From: Enterococcus hermanniensis
Lineage (GTDB): Bacteria; Bacillota; Bacilli; Lactobacillales; Enterococcaceae
Length of the DNA: 64,000 nucleotides
NCBI RefSeq assembly: GCF_001885945.1
Contig: NZ_JXKQ01000004.1
Coordinates: forward strand, 62,001-126,000
Direction: 5' to 3'
Shown: piece after piece, positions 56,343 through 64,000 of the stretch
Layout of the letters: each line of letters opens with the position of its first letter
Numbering within the stretch: position 1 is the first letter of the stretch
Made by a program: the position numbers and the translations under genes
The notes under the pieces: generated by a model
What the model saw: only the letters and a program-made list of their open reading frames with translations
The model's database searches: none
What the model was told of the DNA's origin: nothing

Positions 56343-56519
56343 ATGTCAAAAACAGTGGTTCGTAAAAATGAATCTCTTGACGATGCTCTTCGTCGCTTCA
56401 AACGTTCCGTTTCAAAAGCAGGGACTCTACAAGAATCTCGCAAACGTGAATTTTATGAAAAACCAAGTGTGAAACGTAAGAAAAAATCAGAAGCAGCTAG
56501 AAAACGTAAGAAATTCTAG
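56343..56519 (+). CDS. rpsU: 30S ribosomal protein S21
   Basis: 58 residues, exactly S21 size. Translation reads [18 protein letters not shown], then [38 protein letters not shown], the standard S21 sequence with its very basic tail. CGGAGGGAGG lies nine bases before the ATG. Followed by yqeY after 20 bases, the classical rpsU-yqeY pair. Too short to appear in listings with a 60-residue cut-off. Confidence 0.96.
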   Translation: MSKTVVRKNESLDDALRRFKRSVSKAGTLQESRKREFYEKPSVKRKKKSEAARKRKKF

Positions 56520-56539
56520 TCTGTGATTGGAGTGATTCG

Positions 56540-56983
56540 ATGTCACTACTTACTACCTTGAATGAAGACATGAAGCAAGCGATGCGAGCAAAGGATAAAG
56601 AGTCTTTGCAAGTGATCCGGATGCTTAAAGCTTCGATTCAAAATGAGCAGATCAAAAAAGGTCAGGAATTAGATGATGAAGAAGAATTGACCGTTTTATC
56701 TCGTGAGATGAAACAGCGTCGCGATTCTTTGACTGAGTTTGAAAAAGCTGATCGCACCGATTTGGCTGATAAAGTCAAAAAGGAAATCGTAATTGTCGAA
56801 AAATATTTGCCCGCTCAACTTTCAGAAGCTGAGATTCGTGCAATTGTTCAAGAAGCAATTACAAAAACAGGAGCGACTTCACCAAAGGAATTTGGTAAAG
56901 TGATGGGTGCAGTGATGCCGAAAGTCAAAGGTAAAGCCGATGGCAATCAAGTCAATGCAATCGTTAAAGAGCTTCTGCAATAG
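56540..56983 (+). CDS. yqeY: YqeY/GatB-like protein
   Basis: 147 residues of helical YqeY fold: N-terminal [27 protein letters not shown] and the C-terminal GatB/Asn tRNA amidotransferase-like tail with [29 protein letters not shown]. Thought to interact with tRNA or tRNA-like partners; no enzyme activity is established. Co-transcribed with rpsU, then terminated. Confidence 0.93.
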   Translation: MSLLTTLNEDMKQAMRAKDKESLQVIRMLKASIQNEQIKKGQELDDEEELTVLSREMKQRRDSLTEFEKADRTDLADKVKKEIVIVEKYLPAQLSEAEIRAIVQEAITKTGATSPKEFGKVMGAVMPKVKGKADGNQVNAIVKELLQ

Positions 56984-56993
56984 CAGCAATCAT

Positions 56994-57024
56994 GAGTCGA
57001 GAGAATTTTCTCTCGGCTTTTTTC
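56994..57024 (+). terminator. rpsU-yqeY terminator
   Basis: CGAGAGAA / TTCTCTCG, two-base apparent loop (four-base in practice), then T residues. Confidence 0.85.
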
Positions 57025-57177
57025 TCGTTTAAATAGACTAATGGCCTGAAACTTGGAAGAATCTCATACTTAAATAACTAAAGGATGGATGATTTTTTTA
57101 GCAAAAGTTTAGACAATTTTTCTTTTATTTAGAGTGTGGTATTATAGGTAGGAATGATGAAACGAAGGGGAGAACGC

Positions 57178-58161
57178 TTGTTGAATAACAACGATTTTGA
57201 GTCGTTAGAAATAAAGCTTGACGGTAAAGACGACATCAGTATGCTTTTGGGAACCCATGATAAACATGTAAAATTTTTAGAAGACAATACCGAAACAACG
57301 ATCAATACGCGTGGTGAGACTATTCAAATTATCGGACCTAAAGAAGAAGTTAAATTGGTAACGGAAATTATTCGCGCGCTACAAATTTTAATTGATCGCG
57401 GGATTAAAGTAGCCACACCCGATGTAATGACGGCACTACGTTTAGGGCGTGACAATCATTTAGATGAATTTGTGATGATGTATGAAGAAGAATTGCTAAA
57501 AGACCGCAATGGTAAACCTATTCGGCCTAAAAACATTGGGCAAAGTCGTTATATTGCAGCGATTCGAAAATCCGATGTTGTTTTTGGTGTTGGACCTGCG
57601 GGAACTGGTAAAACTTATTTAGCGATCGTTATGGCAATCGCAGCTTTGAAAAAAGGAGAAGTCCAGCGAATTATTTTGACACGTCCAGCGGTAGAAGCTG
57701 GAGAAAGTTTGGGCTTTTTACCAGGTGATTTAAAAGAAAAAGTGGATCCTTATCTTCGTCCAATGTATGATGCTTTACATCAAATTTTTGGGATGGAGCA
57801 CACCAATCGTTTACTTGAACGCGGAGTGATTGAAATCGCGCCACTTGCGTATATGCGAGGACGTACATTAGATGATGCCTTTGTTATTTTGGATGAAGCT
57901 CAAAATACGACGATTTCACAGATGAAGATGTTTTTAACGCGCTTAGGCTTCAATTCTAAGATGATCGTGAATGGTGATACGTCACAAGTCGACTTACCTA
58001 AAGGTCAGCTTAGTGGCTTGATCCATGCAGAACGAACATTACGAGGAATCAAAAAAATCCGTTTTGTAAGTTTTGAAGCTGGAGATGTCGTTCGTCATCC
58101 AGTTGTCGCAGAGATTATTGAAGCGTATGAGCATGAAAACTTGAAGAACAACGAGAACTAG
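57178..58161 (+). CDS. phoH: PhoH family ATPase
   Basis: About 327 residues. I favour a TTG start at 57178 (or the next TTG, 57181): GAAGGGGAG lies seven bases before it, and a TATTAT at 57140-57145 would place the transcript start almost on the upstream ATG (57154). N-terminal KH-like region (about 40-95), then PhoH P-loop GVGPAGTGKTYLA, VILDEAQNTT Walker B and GDTSQVDLP. Probable RNA-associated ATPase. It opens the phoH-pgpH-ybeY-dgkA run. Confidence 0.92.
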   Translation: MLNNNDFESLEIKLDGKDDISMLLGTHDKHVKFLEDNTETTINTRGETIQIIGPKEEVKLVTEIIRALQILIDRGIKVATPDVMTALRLGRDNHLDEFVMMYEEELLKDRNGKPIRPKNIGQSRYIAAIRKSDVVFGVGPAGTGKTYLAIVMAIAALKKGEVQRIILTRPAVEAGESLGFLPGDLKEKVDPYLRPMYDALHQIFGMEHTNRLLERGVIEIAPLAYMRGRTLDDAFVILDEAQNTTISQMKMFLTRLGFNSKMIVNGDTSQVDLPKGQLSGLIHAERTLRGIKKIRFVSFEAGDVVRHPVVAEIIEAYEHENLKNNEN

Positions 58162-58175
58162 TCAGGAGGAATGGG

Positions 58176-60380
58176 ATGTTAAATCGACCAATCAACAACC
58201 TGCTGAAAAAGTTAGGTTCAAAGTTTATTCCAATCATTTTGGGAATCTTTTCGCTTATTTTGATGCTGATCATGGTGACGAGTGTCATCCAAAAAAGTGT
58301 CGACTATAAAGAAGGCCAAGTGGCTACGGAAAGTATCCGTGCCAATAAAACCATCGAAAATAAAGCTGAAACAGAACAAAAACGTCAACTAGCAGAAGAA
58401 GCAGTGACACCAGAGTATACGTATCAATCTGATTTAGCACAAACGCAACATGATCGTATCAGTCAATTGATTGCATTAATCGAGAAATCAAACAGCGAGC
58501 TGGATAAAAATTATCAAACGAAAGTCTCTCAAGCTAAAGATGGGGAAAAAATTCCCCAGCCGACGACGGATGAGCGAGTAGCAGCATTAAAAAAGAAGTT
58601 TGAAGGCTTGGACCAAGATACAGTAACTTTTTATCAACAGTTTCCAGAAGAGTTCTATCAAGCAGTTGTACAATTAAATACAACGGATCTAGAAAAAGTT
58701 GAGACAGAAAGTTTGAAACTGATTGATGAACAAATGGCTAAAAGAATTCGTCAAAGTGATCTTTCCGGTTATAAGCAACAAGCTACGGAGAGCATTCAGT
58801 CACTATCGTTATCTGATGAGTCAAATCAAGTCATGCGTTATTTGATTGATTTAGGGATTGTAATCAATGACACGTTGAATCAAAAACGCACTGATGAATT
58901 AAAAGAACAAGCGAGTGATTCAGTCCAACCGGTGATGATCTATCAAGGTGAAGTAATCGTTCGTGAAGGTAGTCAAATCGATGCAAATGCGATCAATAAA
59001 TTGAAGCTGCTAGGACTTACTAGTTCGAGTACATCAGTCTTTCCATTAATTGCAATGGTATTAGCTGTCCTATTGCAAAGTGTTGTATTATGGTTTTATA
59101 GCCGTCAGTTTGAGGTTGAGTTTCAACGTGTTCGTTTTGTCTTGTTTTATAGTGCTACGATGATTGTTGGTATCTCTATCATGAAGATCTTGCAAGTACT
59201 TCAAAATAGTAATTCTAATAATTTGGCCTTATTTTTCCCAGCAGCCTTCATGCCATTGGTTTTGACCGTTTTTGTCAATCGAAGAGCGGGAGCTCTATCC
59301 GCCGTTTTTCAAGGAGCCTTTGCGTTGTTGATTTACTATAGTGCAGTTGGAACAAATATGTTGTCCATTATTTTGATGACATATATTTTTTCTGGGATCT
59401 TAGCCATCATGGTCAAACAACAGCGCTTATCAGATCAACTGAAACAAGCACTTCTATGGATCGTTGCGTTTCCGATTGTTTGGTCCATTGTTTTAAGTGT
59501 TTATCAAGGCTTATCTTTCGCTGATGGAAAAACATGGAGTGCCTTGTTAGCAACGGTTGCAGCTAGTATTTTATCTTTTATTATGGGGATGGGACTGCAG
59601 CCTTATATCGAATTACTAGTAACTGATAGTGGAGTAATCACTTTAAATGAATTAAGTAACCCGAACCATCCGTTGTTGAAACAATTATTAGAGGAAGCAC
59701 CGGGAACATACCATCATTCAATGATGGTGGCTAACCTCAGTGCCAATGCAGTTGCTGAAATTGGCGGGAGGTCTCTATTAACACGAGTAGCATGTTACTA
59801 TCATGATATCGGAAAGATTCGTCATGCAAACTTTTTCGTCGAAAACTTGCCGACTGGAGCAGAAAATCCTCATAATTTCTTGTTACCAGAAGATAGTAAG
59901 CAAATTATTTTTGGTCATGTGATCGAAGGCGCTAAAATTTTACAAGAATACAAAATGCCTCAAATGGTGATCGATATTTGTTATCAACATCATGGGACGA
60001 CATTAATGAAATTCTTCTATTTCAAAGCGAAGGAACGAAATCCAGAGATAACCGAGGCGGAATTTCGTTATCCGGGTCCTAAGCCGCAGACACGCGAAGC
60101 GGGCGTGGTCAACATTGCTGATAGTTGTGAAGCAGCTGTTCGAGCAATGGATCATCCGTCAATCGATAAAATTAAAGAGTTTGTGCATAACTTGATTGAA
60201 GAACGAATCAGTGATGGCCAATTAGATGAGTCGGGTTTAACCTTAAAAGAGATCCGAATCATCGAAAAATCATTGATCAGCGGATTGAGTTCTACTTTCC
60301 ATTCAAGGATCAAATATCCTAGAATGAAATCAGAAGCTGAGAAGATGAAAGAAGAGCAAGAGAATAAAGGAGAAGCATAA
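58176..60380 (+). CDS. pgpH: PgpH-type 7TMR-HD cyclic di-AMP phosphodiesterase
   Basis: 734 residues. One N-terminal helix, a large extracellular 7TMR-HDED domain (about 45-280), seven membrane helices (about 285-485), then a cytoplasmic HD domain with HHSMMVANLS, CYYHDIGKIRH and YQHHGT metal ligands. Hydrolyses c-di-AMP to pApA, linking osmolyte and cell-wall control. Ribosome binding site CAGGAGG. It starts 14 bases after phoH, and ybeY overlaps its stop by one base. Confidence 0.95.
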   Translation: MLNRPINNLLKKLGSKFIPIILGIFSLILMLIMVTSVIQKSVDYKEGQVATESIRANKTIENKAETEQKRQLAEEAVTPEYTYQSDLAQTQHDRISQLIALIEKSNSELDKNYQTKVSQAKDGEKIPQPTTDERVAALKKKFEGLDQDTVTFYQQFPEEFYQAVVQLNTTDLEKVETESLKLIDEQMAKRIRQSDLSGYKQQATESIQSLSLSDESNQVMRYLIDLGIVINDTLNQKRTDELKEQASDSVQPVMIYQGEVIVREGSQIDANAINKLKLLGLTSSSTSVFPLIAMVLAVLLQSVVLWFYSRQFEVEFQRVRFVLFYSATMIVGISIMKILQVLQNSNSNNLALFFPAAFMPLVLTVFVNRRAGALSAVFQGAFALLIYYSAVGTNMLSIILMTYIFSGILAIMVKQQRLSDQLKQALLWIVAFPIVWSIVLSVYQGLSFADGKTWSALLATVAASILSFIMGMGLQPYIELLVTDSGVITLNELSNPNHPLLKQLLEEAPGTYHHSMMVANLSANAVAEIGGRSLLTRVACYYHDIGKIRHANFFVENLPTGAENPHNFLLPEDSKQIIFGHVIEGAKILQEYKMPQMVIDICYQHHGTTLMKFFYFKAKERNPEITEAEFRYPGPKPQTREAGVVNIADSCEAAVRAMDHPSIDKIKEFVHNLIEERISDGQLDESGLTLKEIRIIEKSLISGLSSTFHSRIKYPRMKSEAEKMKEEQENKGEA

Positions 60381-60853
60381 TGGATATAACTTTTATTGAT
60401 GAAACAGAGCAAGTCTCTGAGGGGAAAATTCAAGAAATCGATAGTATTTTACAATTTGCGGCGGATCATTTAGGATTACCAAAGGATACAGAAATGTCGG
60501 TTACTTTTATGGATAATGCAGCGATCCAAGTGATCAATCGCGATTATCGTGGAAAAGATGCGCCAACAGATGTGATCAGCTTTGCCTTAGAAGAAGAAGG
60601 CGAAGGCGAAGTACCGATCATTATGGATGAAGAAAATCCAATTCCTCGCAACCTTGGGGACATCATGATCTCAATTGAACGTGCAGAAGAACAAGCGAAA
60701 GATTATGGCCATAGCTTTGATCGCGAATTAGGTTTTCTTGCGGTTCATGGATTCTTGCATATCAATGGTTATGATCATATGACGCCTGAAGATGAGAAAG
60801 AGATGTTTGGTCTGCAGAAAGAGATATTAGATGCCTATGGACTTAAAAGATAA
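60380..60853 (+). CDS. ybeY: Endoribonuclease YbeY
   Basis: 157 residues. Zinc site HGFLHINGYDH (about 120-130) is the family signature; the beta-sheet core includes NRDYRGKDAPTDVISFAL. Functions in 16S rRNA 3' end maturation and ribosome quality control. Coupled to pgpH and overlaps dgkA by 23 bases. Confidence 0.96.
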   Translation: MDITFIDETEQVSEGKIQEIDSILQFAADHLGLPKDTEMSVTFMDNAAIQVINRDYRGKDAPTDVISFALEEEGEGEVPIIMDEENPIPRNLGDIMISIERAEEQAKDYGHSFDRELGFLAVHGFLHINGYDHMTPEDEKEMFGLQKEILDAYGLKR

Positions 60854-61226
60854 AACGGAGAAAAATAAGCATTTTATCACTTCTTTAGAATTTGCATTGC
60901 AAGGTATTCGAACGGTTTTTCAGGAAGAACGAAACATGCGTGCGCATGTTGTGTTTGGGTTGATGGCGATTCTGGTCGCTTTCCTACTTCGAGTATCTGT
61001 CTTAGAATTATTATGGATTTTTTTAGCGGTTTTTCTTGTTTGGATAGTGGAAATCATCAATACTATTTTTGAAAATGTTGTGGATATGGTCACGGATTTT
61101 CACTTTCATCCAATCGGAAAAAAAATCAAAGATATGGCTGCTGGAGCAGTGCTAGTCACTTCGCTTTTTTCAGCCATTGTAGGGGCAATCATTTTTCTAC
61201 CCAAAATCATCAAACTGTTTCTTTAA
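60831..61226 (+). CDS. dgkA: Diacylglycerol/undecaprenol kinase
   Basis: 131 residues with three membrane helices (about 43-61, 64-81, 105-128). Conserved FALQGIRTVFQEERNMR, EIINTIFENVVDMVTDFHFHPIGKKIKDMAAGAVL with catalytic Glu. In Gram-positives this family mainly phosphorylates undecaprenol, feeding the cell-wall carrier pool. Start could be ATG 60831 or 60837. Lies within the end of ybeY. Confidence 0.94.
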   Translation: MPMDLKDKTEKNKHFITSLEFALQGIRTVFQEERNMRAHVVFGLMAILVAFLLRVSVLELLWIFLAVFLVWIVEIINTIFENVVDMVTDFHFHPIGKKIKDMAAGAVLVTSLFSAIVGAIIFLPKIIKLFL

Positions 61227-61258
61227 CTTTTATTTGTAACATTTGAACTTGTAGTATT

Positions 61259-61301
61259 AGGCTTTACGAGAGCGTACGTGCTTAAATCGTAAAGCCTTTC
61301 T
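61259..61301 (+). terminator. Possible terminator between dgkA and era
   Basis: AGGCTTTACG / CGTAAAGCCT with a 19-base loop followed by TTTCTT. The large loop makes it a weak or partial terminator. Confidence 0.5.
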
Positions 61302-61321
61302 TAAACGAAAGGAATTTATTT

Positions 61322-62221
61322 ATGACAGAACATAAATCTGGCTTTGTGGCCATCGTCGGGCGTCCGAATGTAGGAAAATCAACCCTATTAAATCGTATCG
61401 TTGGTCAAAAAATTGCGATCATGAGTGATAAAGCTCAAACAACTAGAAACAAAATCCAAGGAGTCTATACGATCCCAGAGGCTCAAATTATTTTTATTGA
61501 TACACCAGGAATCCATAAACCTAAACATCGCTTAGGTGATTATATGGTAGAAATGGCTTATAGTGCATTGCGTGAAGTTGATGCGATCATGTTTATGATT
61601 AGTGCCGATCAAAAACGCGGTCGCGGAGATGATTTTATTTTGGAACGTCTGAGTAAGCAAGAAGTCCCTGTTTATTTAGTCATCAACAAAATCGATACAG
61701 TTCATCCGGATGACTTATTAGCAATCATCGACGACTACCGAAAGATCATGGATTTCAAAGAGATCATTCCTATCTCAGCAACAGAAGGAAATAATGTCGA
61801 ACACTTATTAGAGACATTGGTCGATCAAATGGATGAAGGCCCCCAATATTTCCCAGATGATCAAATCACCGATCATCCAGAATATTTTATTGTCTCTGAA
61901 TTGATTCGCGAAAAAGTTTTGACTTTGACGAGAGATGAAGTTCCCCATTCAGTGGCCGTCGTTACGGATTCGATGAAACGGGATGAGAATGATAAAGTTC
62001 ATATTCAAGCAACGATCATTGTCGAACGAACTAGTCAAAAAGGAATCATTATCGGTAAAGGTGGAAAGATGCTGAAAAATATTGGTATCCAGGCCCGAAA
62101 AGATATTGAAACATTACTTGCAGATAAAGTTTATTTAGAACTTTGGGTCAAAGTTCAAAAAGATTGGCGCGATAAACAAACGTATCTACAAGATTATGGG
62201 TATCGAAAAGACGATTATTAA
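61322..62221 (+). CDS. era: GTPase Era
   Basis: 299 residues. G1 [10 protein letters not shown]2 TTRNKI region, G3 [14 protein letters not shown]4 NKID, then a C-terminal KH domain with [21 protein letters not shown]. Binds 16S rRNA near its 3' end in 30S assembly, the same process as YbeY encoded upstream. Ribosome binding site AAAGGA. Confidence 0.97.
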   Translation: MTEHKSGFVAIVGRPNVGKSTLLNRIVGQKIAIMSDKAQTTRNKIQGVYTIPEAQIIFIDTPGIHKPKHRLGDYMVEMAYSALREVDAIMFMISADQKRGRGDDFILERLSKQEVPVYLVINKIDTVHPDDLLAIIDDYRKIMDFKEIIPISATEGNNVEHLLETLVDQMDEGPQYFPDDQITDHPEYFIVSELIREKVLTLTRDEVPHSVAVVTDSMKRDENDKVHIQATIIVERTSQKGIIIGKGGKMLKNIGIQARKDIETLLADKVYLELWVKVQKDWRDKQTYLQDYGYRKDDY

Positions 62222-62250
62222 GTCGCTAAAAATGATTTGATCGGAGCAAA

Positions 62251-62279
62251 GGATGTGGCATAGTGCCACACCCTTTTTT
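62251..62279 (+). terminator. Terminator between era and recO
   Basis: GGATGTGGC / GCCACACCC (one mismatch), five-base loop, then TTTTTT. Confidence 0.8.
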
Positions 62280-62303
62280 CTTAATTAAGGAAGGTGAAAC
62301 AAC

Positions 62304-63083
62304 ATGGCTCAAATCGGTGAAACAAGAGGAATGATTTTGTTTAGCCGCGACTATAAAGAAAAAGACAAATTGATCAAGATATTTACAGAATCCGCGGGTA
62401 AAGTCATGTTTTTTGCAAAGGGTGCTCATCGAGCGAATAATCCGTTGCAAACCGCAATTCAACCATTTACTGAAGCCGTTTTTATTGGGAATTTAAAAAC
62501 GGATGGATTGTCGTTTTTGAACAGTGCCAAAGATATAAAGCCGTTACGTAAATTGCAAGAAGATATCTTTTTAAATGCCTATGGCTCTTATATTTTAGGT
62601 TTAGCGGATTCAGCCATCGAAGACCATATCTATGATCCGGCGTTGTATGGCTTCACAAAAGATGCACTTCAACGAATGAATGACGGAGCAGACGGTGAAA
62701 CGATCATGAATATCTTTGAAGTTCAGATCATGCAGCGCTTTGGTGTCGCGTTGAATTGGCAGAGTTGCGGCGTATGCCAAAAGACGACAGGTGCTTTTGA
62801 TTATTCATCAAAATATAATGGGATATTATGTCAAGAACATTGGTCAATGGATCCTCATCGTTATCATGCAGATCCACGAGCAGTATATTTTATTCGCATG
62901 TTTAATAGCATCAACTATGATGCCATCAATACGATCAATTTAAAATTAGAAACAAAAAAGGCGATTCGCCAAACATTGGATCAATTATATGATGAATATA
63001 TCGGTCTGCATTTGAAGAGTAAAAAATTTATTGATCAAATGAGTGAGTGGCAAGATGTTTTAAAACCAAAAGAAGAAACCTAA
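62304..63083 (+). CDS. recO: DNA repair protein RecO
   Basis: 259 residues. N-terminal OB fold (ETRGMILFSRDYKEKDKLIKIFTESAGKVMFFAKGAHR) and C-terminal helical region with a zinc-like CGVC site and a lone later Cys (GILCQEHWS). Loads RecA with RecR on SSB-coated DNA. The last codons lie inside a palindromic terminator shared with the convergent gene. Confidence 0.96.
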   Translation: MAQIGETRGMILFSRDYKEKDKLIKIFTESAGKVMFFAKGAHRANNPLQTAIQPFTEAVFIGNLKTDGLSFLNSAKDIKPLRKLQEDIFLNAYGSYILGLADSAIEDHIYDPALYGFTKDALQRMNDGADGETIMNIFEVQIMQRFGVALNWQSCGVCQKTTGAFDYSSKYNGILCQEHWSMDPHRYHADPRAVYFIRMFNSINYDAINTINLKLETKKAIRQTLDQLYDEYIGLHLKSKKFIDQMSEWQDVLKPKEET

Positions 63084-63120
63084 GCTTAAAGTCTATCGAG
63101 ACTTTTAAGCTTAGGTTTCT
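63077..63120. terminator. Convergent terminator encoding both C-termini
   Basis: AAACCTAAGCTTAAAGTCT pairs with AGACTTTTAAGCTTAGGTTT over about 19 bases (one bulge). Both stop codons, recO (63081-63083) and the minus-strand gene (63111-63113), are inside the stem. Confidence 0.85.
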
Positions 63121-63470
63121 TTCTTTAAATAGTGCAAAATAATGCTCCAAAGCACGCCCCCGACAAAAGCTAAAAAGAAATAAACGAAAATTGCTAAGGT
63201 GGAAACAGGGTTCTGATATAAAACGAGTGAAGCAAACACTCCAACAATAAACAAAAAAAGGATGTAGACAGTGATGCGTAGATAGATGGATATAAAAAAT
63301 TTAAATTCAAGTAAATAAGTAAGTGCTAGAAAAGCTAACATACTGATAAGCTCAAAAAATATTTTGTTCGACCAACCATTAGTAAATAATTTAAAGAGCC
63401 ACTGAATGATGAAGCACCCGAAAAAAAGAATGAGATAATAAGTCAACCAACGTTTCTTTTTTGAAATCAT
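63111..63470 (-). CDS. Small four-helix membrane protein, unknown
   Basis: 119 residues. Four hydrophobic segments (about 10-26, 36-55, 62-85, 88-112), a basic start MISKKKRW and a short KKET tail. I do not recognise the family; size and topology recall DUF3021-type proteins, without a clear motif match. It is convergent with recO and oriented away from the glyQ T-box region. AAAGGTG lies a little upstream of the ATG, supporting translation. Confidence 0.7.
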   Translation of the reverse strand: MISKKKRWLTYYLILFFGCFIIQWLFKLFTNGWSNKIFFELISMLAFLALTYLLEFKFFISIYLRITVYILFLFIVGVFASLVLYQNPVSTLAIFVYFFLAFVGGVLWSIILHYLKKET

Positions 63471-63592
63471 TCCAGAGACACCTTTCTTTGATTTAGGATG
63501 GTGGATAATTAAAACAGTACGTTTAGTATAGCAAAAAAATAATAGTCAATCGGTTCAATTTTTCAACGAGTCTATTTTATTTGATGAATGAT

Positions 63593-63622
63593 TTGACAAA
63601 AGGGGTCTGGTGTCGCTATTAT
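63593..63622 (+). promoter_or_regulatory. glyQ promoter
   Basis: TTGACA (63593-63598), 18-base spacer, TATTAT (63617-63622), just before the T-box leader. Confidence 0.85.
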
Positions 63623-63636
63623 AGTAACAAGTTGAA

Positions 63637-63836
63637 TAGGTGCGAAGATCAAATTTAGAATTTGTGGAAATCATAGCGAGTTAGGGATAGTGAGAGCCTA
63701 ACATGGAAACAGATGTGGATTGGCGTTTGTGAGCACACGTAAATAAAGCTGCCAGGCATTAATTGCTTGGAAGTAGGGTGGAACCGCGTTGATAATACGT
63801 CCCTATGCCGATTTTTCGGCATAGGGACTTTTTTGT
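63637..63836 (+). ncRNA. T-box riboswitch, glycyl-tRNA type
   Basis: The T-box sequence AGGGTGGAACCGCG lies at 63775-63788 and the terminator stem GTCCCTATGCCGA / TTCGGCATAGGGAC with T-run at 63799-63836. Uncharged tRNA pairing with the T-box would favour the antiterminator. Stem I occupies about 63637-63740. A GGC at 63722-63724 is the best candidate glycine specifier codon, consistent with the gene downstream, although I have not folded Stem I. Confidence 0.93.
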
Positions 63837-63900
63837 TTCATATATTCGTTCAAACAACTAAAAAGATCACGTACATAAAAAATTTATAGGAGGAAACAAG

Positions 63901-64000
63901 ATGAGTAAATTAACTGTGCAAGAAATGATTTTGACGTTACAAAAATTTTGGTCAGATAATGGCTGTATGCTGATGCAGGCTTACGATACAGAAAAAGGGG
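63901..64000 (+). CDS. glyQ: Glycyl-tRNA synthetase alpha subunit (3' truncated)
   Basis: Only the first 33 residues are in the window: [20 protein letters not shown], then [12 protein letters not shown], the invariant start of bacterial GlyQ. AGGAGG lies nine bases before ATG 63901. It continues past the right edge; glyS would be expected after it. Confidence 0.95.
   Translation, partial: MSKLTVQEMILTLQKFWSDNGCMLMQAYDTEKG

Larger units (their letters stand above)
63471..63900 (+). other. Intergenic region before glyQ
   Basis: This 430-base gap holds the ribosome binding site of the minus-strand membrane protein gene at its left edge, an AT-rich stretch with no visible feature (about 63490-63590), and then the promoter, T-box leader and terminator of glyQ. 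Confidence 0.8.

Noticed and set aside
1-64000. CRISPR array, insertion sequence, tRNA, rRNA or att site
   Set aside because: No regularly spaced direct repeats, transposase-like frame, cloverleaf, rRNA motif or duplicated attachment core was seen on either strand.

Overview
The window is a 64 kb stretch of low-GC Firmicutes chromosome, most likely Enterococcus. Gene content and order fit: hpf-secA-prfB-ftsEX-pst-liaXYZ-hprK-lgt-gpsA-galU, pepQ/ccpA, and hom-thrC-thrB-ppsR-fur-type regulator-rpsU-yqeY-phoH-pgpH-ybeY-dgkA-era-recO-glyQ. It has AGGAGG-type ribosome binding sites, a glycyl T-box, cre-type sites and intrinsic terminators with U-tracts. I see no prophage, insertion sequence, CRISPR array, tRNA or rRNA. 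This is mostly conserved core chromosome. The genus call rests on remembered gene order and protein resemblance, not on a search.

Layout. 1-8.8 kb: a 5'-truncated giant acyl-CoA dehydratase activase-like protein, a GntR regulator, yigZ, a small DUF7662-like protein, the comFA-comFC competence pair and hpf. 9-17.2 kb: secA, prfB (with a +1 programmed frameshift and a TTG start), ftsE-ftsX, an SMR exporter behind an attenuator that resembles a guanidine riboswitch, a GNAT protein and cardiolipin synthase. 17.2-25.2 kb: the phosphate system pstS / pstC-pstA-pstB-pstB-phoU, with a terminator and a separate Pho-type promoter after pstS, then the liaXYZ envelope-stress operon. 25.3-33.3 kb: hprK-lgt-gpsA-galU, a TetR regulator, DUF948 and YtxH envelope proteins, and divergent pepQ/ccpA. 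33.4-38.1 kb: trehalose locus treR / treP-treC with paired operators and a cre-type site. 38.2-47.2 kb: an SDR gene translationally coupled to a Tad2-like (DUF2829) gene, a class A penicillin-binding protein, tyrS, an AEC carrier, nfo and proBA. 47.5-54.4 kb: yneF, trxB, pgm, an ArsR metal sensor and threonine biosynthesis hom-thrC-thrB. 54.4-64 kb: a non-coding or decayed stretch, ppsR, a Fur-family regulator (probably Zur), rpsU, then the yqeY to recO block, a small membrane protein and the T-box-controlled start of glyQ.

The genes form linked circuits. HprK and CcpA are the sensor kinase and the DNA-binding arm of carbon catabolite repression; cre-type sites lie at ccpA itself and at treP. 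LiaXYZ, Cls, Pbp1A, FtsEX, Lgt, GalU and PgpH all serve the envelope. ThrBC/Hom, ProBA, TyrS and GlyQ serve amino-acid supply and translation. Two metal-responsive regulators (ArsR with a CzrA-like site, and the Fur-family protein) flank the threonine operon.

The items most worth following up are the attenuator before the SMR gene, the chromosomal Tad2-like gene fused by overlap to an SDR gene, the structured pstS-pstC gap, and the giant activase. I found no convincing wholly new multi-gene system.
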